A stretch of DNA of 64,000 nucleotides from NCBI GenBank assembly GCA_964291475.2, contig OZ220071.1, positions 1-64,000 of the forward strand. The letters run 5' to 3'. This document shows positions 60,042-64,000 of the stretch, in pieces (positions within the stretch are counted from its first letter, which is position 1; every line of letters begins with the position of its first letter). The notes beneath the pieces are model-generated. The model saw only the letters and a list, made by a program, of their open reading frames with translations. It made no database searches and was not told where the DNA came from. The stretch is from DAOUKH01 sp964291475. GTDB taxonomy: Bacteria; Chloroflexota; Dehalococcoidia; SHYB01. Made by a program: the position numbers and the translations under genes.

Positions 60042-62360
60042 GTGGACTATCTCGAAGGCCTGAACCCTCCCCAGCGGGCCGCCGTCGAGGCGATCGAGGG
60101 CCCGGTCCTGGTCATCGCGGGGCCGGGCAGCGGCAAGACCCGCGTCATCGTCCACCGGCTCGCCTACCTCATCGACCGCGTCGGCGTCGACCCCCGCCGC
60201 ATCATGGCGGTCACCTTCACCAACAAGGCGGCGCGGGAGATGCGCGAGCGCGCGGCGCGGCTCCTCGGCGACCGCGCCGCGGACGTCACGCTGGGGACAT
60301 TCCACGCCATCGGCGCGCGCATCCTCCGCATCGACCATGAGGCCGCCGGCCTCGACCGCGACTTCGTCATCTACGACGCCGACGACCAGCGGAACCTGGT
60401 GAAACGCGCCATGAGCGATCTGGAGATCGACTCGAAGCGTTTCGGGATCGGCGCCGTCCGCAACGCCGTCTCGGCGGCCAAGACCAAGCTCCTCAGCTCC
60501 TCTGAATACGCCGGCGAGAAGGCGAACTACTTCGACGAGGTGGTCCACCGCGTCTACGAGCGCTACGAGGAGCTCTTGGCGCAGAGCAACGCCCTCGACT
60601 TCGACGACCTGCTCCTGCGCGTCGTCAACCTGCTGGAGCGCGATGAAGCCATCCTGGAACGCTACCGCCGCCGGTACGTCCACGTCATGATCGACGAGTT
60701 CCAGGACACCAATGCCGCCCAGTACCGCATCGCCCGGCTCATTGCCGGCCCCGGCCGCGACGGCGGCGAGACGAACCTCTTCGCCGTCGGCGACCCCGAC
60801 CAGTCGATCTACTCTTGGCGCCACGCCGAGATCGGCAACATCCTCGGCTTCGAGCAGGACTATCCCGGCGCGGAGGTGATCAAGCTGGAGCAGAACTACC
60901 GCTCCACGGGCATGGTCCTCGACGCGGCGGGTGCGGTGATCGGGGCGAATCAAGCGCGCACCGTCAAGACGCTGTGGACGGAAAACGGGCGCGGCGAGCG
61001 CATCGGCGTCATCGACGCGCTCGACGAGCACGACGAGGCGGCGCGCACCGCCGGCGAGATCGGCCGCCTCGTCGGCAAGGAGGGCCGCCGCTATGCCGAC
61101 ATGGCCGTCCTCTACCGCACCAACGCCCAGTCCCGCCCCTTCGAAGAGGCCTTCATGCGCTACGGCCTCCCCTACCATCTCGTCGGGGCCACCCGCTTCT
61201 ACGAGCGCCGCGAGGTGAAGGACGTGGTCGCCTACCTGCGCCTCGTCCGCAACCCCGCCGACGACGTCAGCCTGCAGCGCATCATCAACGTCCCCTCCCG
61301 CGGCATCGGCGAGCGCACCCTCGACGAGCTGGGACGATGGGCGTCGAGCCGCGGCCTGCCCCTCTACGCCGCCGTCCAGGCGCTCGCCGACCCCGGCACG
61401 GCGCCGGAGCTCGACCTCACGCCCCGGGCGGCGAAGGCCCTGACCGGCTTCCGCGAGCTCATCGACTCGCTCACCGAGGAGAGCCGGCACATCTCCGCCG
61501 CCGAGCTGGTGACGCTGGTCTTCGAGATGACCGGCTACCGCGACCACCTCCTCGCGAGCGACGACATGGGCGAGGAGCGCGTCGAGAACGTCATGGAGCT
61601 GCGCAGCGTCGCCGAGGAGTTCGACGCCATGGACCCGCCGGAGGGGCTCACCGGCTTCCTCGAGCAGGTCGCGCTCGTCTCCGACACCGACAACCTCGGC
61701 GAGAAGCCGGACACCGTCACCTTCATCACCCTGCACCAGGCCAAGGGGCTGGAGTTCCCCGTGGTCTTCATCGCCGGGATGGAGGAGGGCGTCCTCCCTC
61801 ACAACCGCTCGTTCGACAACCCCGACCAGATGGAGGAGGAGCGCCGCCTCGCCTACGTGGGCATCACCCGCGCCGAGGAGCGCCTCTACCTGATGCGCGC
61901 CTACCGGCGCTCGTCCATGGGACGGCGGGGGGTGAACCCGCCCTCGCGCTTCCTCGGCGACATCCCCCCGAGCCTCCTCCGTCCGCTCGACCGCGGCGCG
62001 GGCCGCGCGCGCCGCTCCTACGGCGGGTTCGGCGGCGGCGCGTCCGGCGGGTCCAAGACGCGCCTCCCGGCCTGGGACGAGGCGGACGAGCCGCCACGGC
62101 GCCGCTACGCCGAGGCCGGGCCCGTCCCGGGGCGCATCACGAGACGCCCGGCGGCGCCGGGCGTGCGCGCCCGCCGGGACGGCCAGCCGACCCCGTCCGG
62201 CTTCGACGCCGGCGACCGCGTCCGCCATGCCAAGTTCGGCGACGGCGTGGTCGTGGGATGCGTCCCCTCCGGCGCCGACCACGAGATCACCGTCGCCTTT
62301 CCCGGCGACCACGGCGTGAAGCGCTTACTCCTCAGCTTCGCCCGCCTGGAAAAGCTCTAG
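60042..62360 (+). CDS. pcrA: UvrD/PcrA-type superfamily 1 DNA helicase
   Basis: The 772-residue product (GTG start) unwinds DNA in repair and replication. It shows the Q-motif NPPQRAAVEAIEGP, Walker A IAGPGSGKTR, VTFTNKAAREMRER, Walker B region IDEFQDTNAAQY, GDPDQSIYSWRHA and TLHQAKGLEFPVVFIAGMEEGVLP. The C-terminus ends in a Tudor-like domain (GDRVRHAKFGDGVVVG) known from PcrA/UvrD. The start is fixed by homology to VDYLEGLNPPQ. It lies just before tsaD on the same strand. Confidence 0.95.
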   Translation: MDYLEGLNPPQRAAVEAIEGPVLVIAGPGSGKTRVIVHRLAYLIDRVGVDPRRIMAVTFTNKAAREMRERAARLLGDRAADVTLGTFHAIGARILRIDHEAAGLDRDFVIYDADDQRNLVKRAMSDLEIDSKRFGIGAVRNAVSAAKTKLLSSSEYAGEKANYFDEVVHRVYERYEELLAQSNALDFDDLLLRVVNLLERDEAILERYRRRYVHVMIDEFQDTNAAQYRIARLIAGPGRDGGETNLFAVGDPDQSIYSWRHAEIGNILGFEQDYPGAEVIKLEQNYRSTGMVLDAAGAVIGANQARTVKTLWTENGRGERIGVIDALDEHDEAARTAGEIGRLVGKEGRRYADMAVLYRTNAQSRPFEEAFMRYGLPYHLVGATRFYERREVKDVVAYLRLVRNPADDVSLQRIINVPSRGIGERTLDELGRWASSRGLPLYAAVQALADPGTAPELDLTPRAAKALTGFRELIDSLTEESRHISAAELVTLVFEMTGYRDHLLASDDMGEERVENVMELRSVAEEFDAMDPPEGLTGFLEQVALVSDTDNLGEKPDTVTFITLHQAKGLEFPVVFIAGMEEGVLPHNRSFDNPDQMEEERRLAYVGITRAEERLYLMRAYRRSSMGRRGVNPPSRFLGDIPPSLLRPLDRGAGRARRSYGGFGGGASGGSKTRLPAWDEADEPPRRRYAEAGPVPGRITRRPAAPGVRARRDGQPTPSGFDAGDRVRHAKFGDGVVVGCVPSGADHEITVAFPGDHGVKRLLLSFARLEKL

Positions 62361-62382
62361 CCGGGACGCTCGCCCCATCGTC

Positions 62383-62388
62383 TAGAAT
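62383..62388 (+). promoter_or_regulatory. -10 element of tsaD
   Basis: TAGAAT ends 12 nt before the tsaD ATG at 62401, so the 5' leader would be only a few nucleotides. No purine-rich ribosome site is present. Confidence 0.5.
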
Positions 62389-62400
62389 AGAGTCCGCGCC

Positions 62401-63465
62401 ATGACCGCCATCCTCGCCATCGAGACCTCCTGCGACGAGACCTCCGCTGCCGTCGTCATCGACGGATGCGACGCCCGCTCCAACGTCATCTCCTCCCAGA
62501 TCGACGTGCACGCCCGCTACGGCGGCGTCGTCCCCGAGGTCGCCTCGCGGGAGCATGTCCTGCGCATCGGCCCCGTCGTCCGGCAGGCCCTCGACGGCGC
62601 CGGCATGGACTGGCACGGCCTCGACGCCGTCGCCGTTACCGCGGGGCCGGGGCTCGCCGGGGCGCTGCTCGTCGGGGTCAACGCCGCCAAGGGCATCGCG
62701 GCGGCGCTCGGCCTGCCCCTCGCCGGCGTCAACCACCTCGAAGGGCACGTCTACGCCAACTGGCTGAACGCCGACCCGCCGCCCTTCCCCTTCGTCTGCC
62801 TCATCGCCTCCGGCGGGCACACCGACCTCGTGCTCATGCGCGGCCACGGCGCCTACGAGATGTTGGGGCGCACCCGCGACGACGCCTCCGGCGAGGCCTT
62901 CGACAAGGCGGCCCGTATCCTCGGCCTCGGCTATCCGGGCGGGCCGGTCATTCAACGCACCGCCGAGCACGCCGAAGCCCCGCGAACGCTGCCCCGCGCC
63001 TGGATGCGCGGCAGCCACGACTTCAGCTTCAGCGGCCTGAAGACGGCCACGCTGCACCTGGCGCAGGACCTCGGTCTCTACCCGCCGCCTGTTCAGAACG
63101 GAGGCGGTTCGAAAGAAGACGCCGAACGGGAGGCCGAGGTCGCCAACGTCGCCGCCGGCTTTCAGGAGGCGGTCGTCGACGTCCTCGTGGAGAAGACCGT
63201 GGCCGCCGCGGAGGAGGCCGGAGCCGCCGCCGTCGCCCTCGCCGGCGGCGTCGCCGCCAACAAGCCGCTGCGCGAGCGGCTCACCGCCCGCGCCCGCGTC
63301 CCCGTCCACATCCCGCCGCCCGTGCTCTGCACCGACAACGCCGCCATGATCGCTTCCGCGGCCTTTTTCAACCTGGGGGATGGCCGGCCGTCGAAGCAGT
63401 CCGGCTCAGCGAGCCGGGAGCGGGAGATGGCGCTGGACGTGTCGCCGGGGCTATCGCTGGCGTAG
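62401..63465 (+). CDS. tsaD: tRNA N6-adenosine threonylcarbamoyltransferase
   Basis: The 354-residue enzyme transfers threonylcarbamoyl to A37 of ANN-decoding tRNAs, with TsaB and TsaE. It has the ASKHA phosphate-binding start ILAIETSCDETSAAVV, the metal site NHLEGHVYANW (two His), CLIASGGHTDLVL and the GGVAANKPLR segment. Length is normal. It converges with the DUF2851 gene, leaving 3 bp. Confidence 0.97.
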   Translation: MTAILAIETSCDETSAAVVIDGCDARSNVISSQIDVHARYGGVVPEVASREHVLRIGPVVRQALDGAGMDWHGLDAVAVTAGPGLAGALLVGVNAAKGIAAALGLPLAGVNHLEGHVYANWLNADPPPFPFVCLIASGGHTDLVLMRGHGAYEMLGRTRDDASGEAFDKAARILGLGYPGGPVIQRTAEHAEAPRTLPRAWMRGSHDFSFSGLKTATLHLAQDLGLYPPPVQNGGGSKEDAEREAEVANVAAGFQEAVVDVLVEKTVAAAEEAGAAAVALAGGVAANKPLRERLTARARVPVHIPPPVLCTDNAAMIASAAFFNLGDGRPSKQSGSASREREMALDVSPGLSLA

Positions 63466-63468
63466 CCG

Positions 63469-63999
63469 CTAGGCGAGCGCGCAGCCCTCGCAGAGCAGCC
63501 CGTCGCAGCGGCGCTTGTAGAGCCCGATCATGCCCTGCTGGACGGCCGCCGTGCTGGGCAATTCCGCCGCCCCGCGCGCGCCGAGCATCGCCTCCATGCG
63601 CCGCGTCAGCCGGTTCGCGGCCAACAGAGGGTGCGCGCGGTAGGCGTCGAGGCACCGTTCGGCCAGGGCCGCGTCGGCTTCCAGCCGCGCCACCGCCGTC
63701 AGCCAGGGCAGCGCCACGTTGACCACGATGTCCGCGGCTCGCGACGCCCCCACCAGCGCCCCTTCCTTCTTCAGGACGCAGCCGCCGTCGTTTCCCGGCG
63801 TTGAGAAATCGGCGCGGCCGCGCCAGTAGCCGGGGCCGTCGACGGCGAAGGCGGCGGCGAGACCCCGGACGCCATCGCTGTCGAGGATATCGCCGAGCCG
63901 TCCCGCGAGGCCGCCGGCCAGCCGCGCCGCGATCGTCCCCGCCCCGGCAATCCGCCGCGCGGGCGCATTGGCCGGCCTCGCCCCGTCGAAGCGCCATGG
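63469..63999 (-). CDS. DUF2851 family protein, 5'-truncated
   Basis: The frame stays open to the window edge, so the N-terminus is missing. The visible 176 residues include PWRFDGARPANAPARRIAG, the family's RPAN-x2-R-RIAG block, then VGASRAADIVVNVALPWL and a C-terminal YKRRCDGLLCEGCALA with three Cys. DUF2851 has no established function. The ATG at 63753 within the frame is internal. Confidence 0.7.
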   Translation of the reverse strand, partial: PWRFDGARPANAPARRIAGAGTIAARLAGGLAGRLGDILDSDGVRGLAAAFAVDGPGYWRGRADFSTPGNDGGCVLKKEGALVGASRAADIVVNVALPWLTAVARLEADAALAERCLDAYRAHPLLAANRLTRRMEAMLGARGAAELPSTAAVQQGMIGLYKRRCDGLLCEGCALA

Positions 64000-64000
64000 C

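Overview
The window is a 64 kb high-GC bacterial chromosome segment. It holds about 50 protein genes, three tRNA genes and many intergenic palindromic repeats. The gene content suggests a monoderm-like, environmental (probably marine or host-associated) member of the Chloroflexota, in the SAR202/Dehalococcoidia-like or sponge-symbiont range. The reasons are a short YidC without a large periplasmic domain, an IleRS of the long type 2 class, a RuBisCO-like methionine-salvage enzyme, many amidohydrolase, SDR and luciferase-like genes, a GPP34 protein, a possible SOS box of the GAAC-N4-GTTC type, and frequent TTG starts. No rRNA is present, so this placement is an inference.

Layout. 1-6 kb: a partial amidohydrolase, a TolB-like lipoprotein, an isolated phage-type terminase pair behind a promoter with a LexA-like palindrome, and an AbrB/PIN toxin-antitoxin module. 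6-10.5 kb: polA and a cluster of toxin-antitoxin-like small genes (ribbon-helix-helix, RelE/ParE-like, Panacea domain). 10.5-17.6 kb: a core operon on the minus strand, rpmH-rnpA-yidD-(PQQ-propeller lipoprotein)-yidC-jag-ileS. 17.6-20.8 kb: a methionine-salvage operon, mtnD-mtnW-mtnX-mtnB. 20.8-27.3 kb: tRNA-Met(CAU) and tRNA-Val(CAC), followed by an accessory stretch with a DUF6602-like nuclease-fold protein, a Rieske dioxygenase alpha/beta pair, an interrupted small gene with an aspartic protease-like partner, an amidase and HigBA.

27.4-43.7 kb: an SLC23 permease carrying an extra cytosolic C-terminal domain, then the most striking locus. This is a 3401-residue type I polyketide synthase (KS-AT-DH-cMT-ER-KR-ACP-KS-AT) followed in the same direction by a free-standing acyl carrier protein, a phosphopantetheinyl transferase and an alpha/beta hydrolase. 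The second AT has lost its serine nucleophile and part of its core, and the synthase ends right after it. The assembly therefore looks like one complete highly reducing, C-methylating module plus a stub condensing module that would need loading and an ACP in trans. A flavin enoate-reductase-like gene lies upstream on the same strand.

43.7-58.2 kb: two paralogous membrane proteins around a lipoprotein, a YbaY-like lipoprotein, and a catabolic-looking region (two SDRs, D-aminoacylase-type amidohydrolase, ACMSD-type amidohydrolase, EthD-like, SnoaL-like and luciferase-like proteins, tRNA-Gly, a PD-(D/E)XK-like protein, GPP34). The two SDR genes are inverted copies 9 kb apart with a 203-bp stretch differing at only three positions. 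58.4-64 kb: ammonium transporter, UvrD/PcrA helicase, tsaD and a partial DUF2851 gene.

The intergenic spaces are rich in two families of short palindromic repeats, described in the repeat entries.
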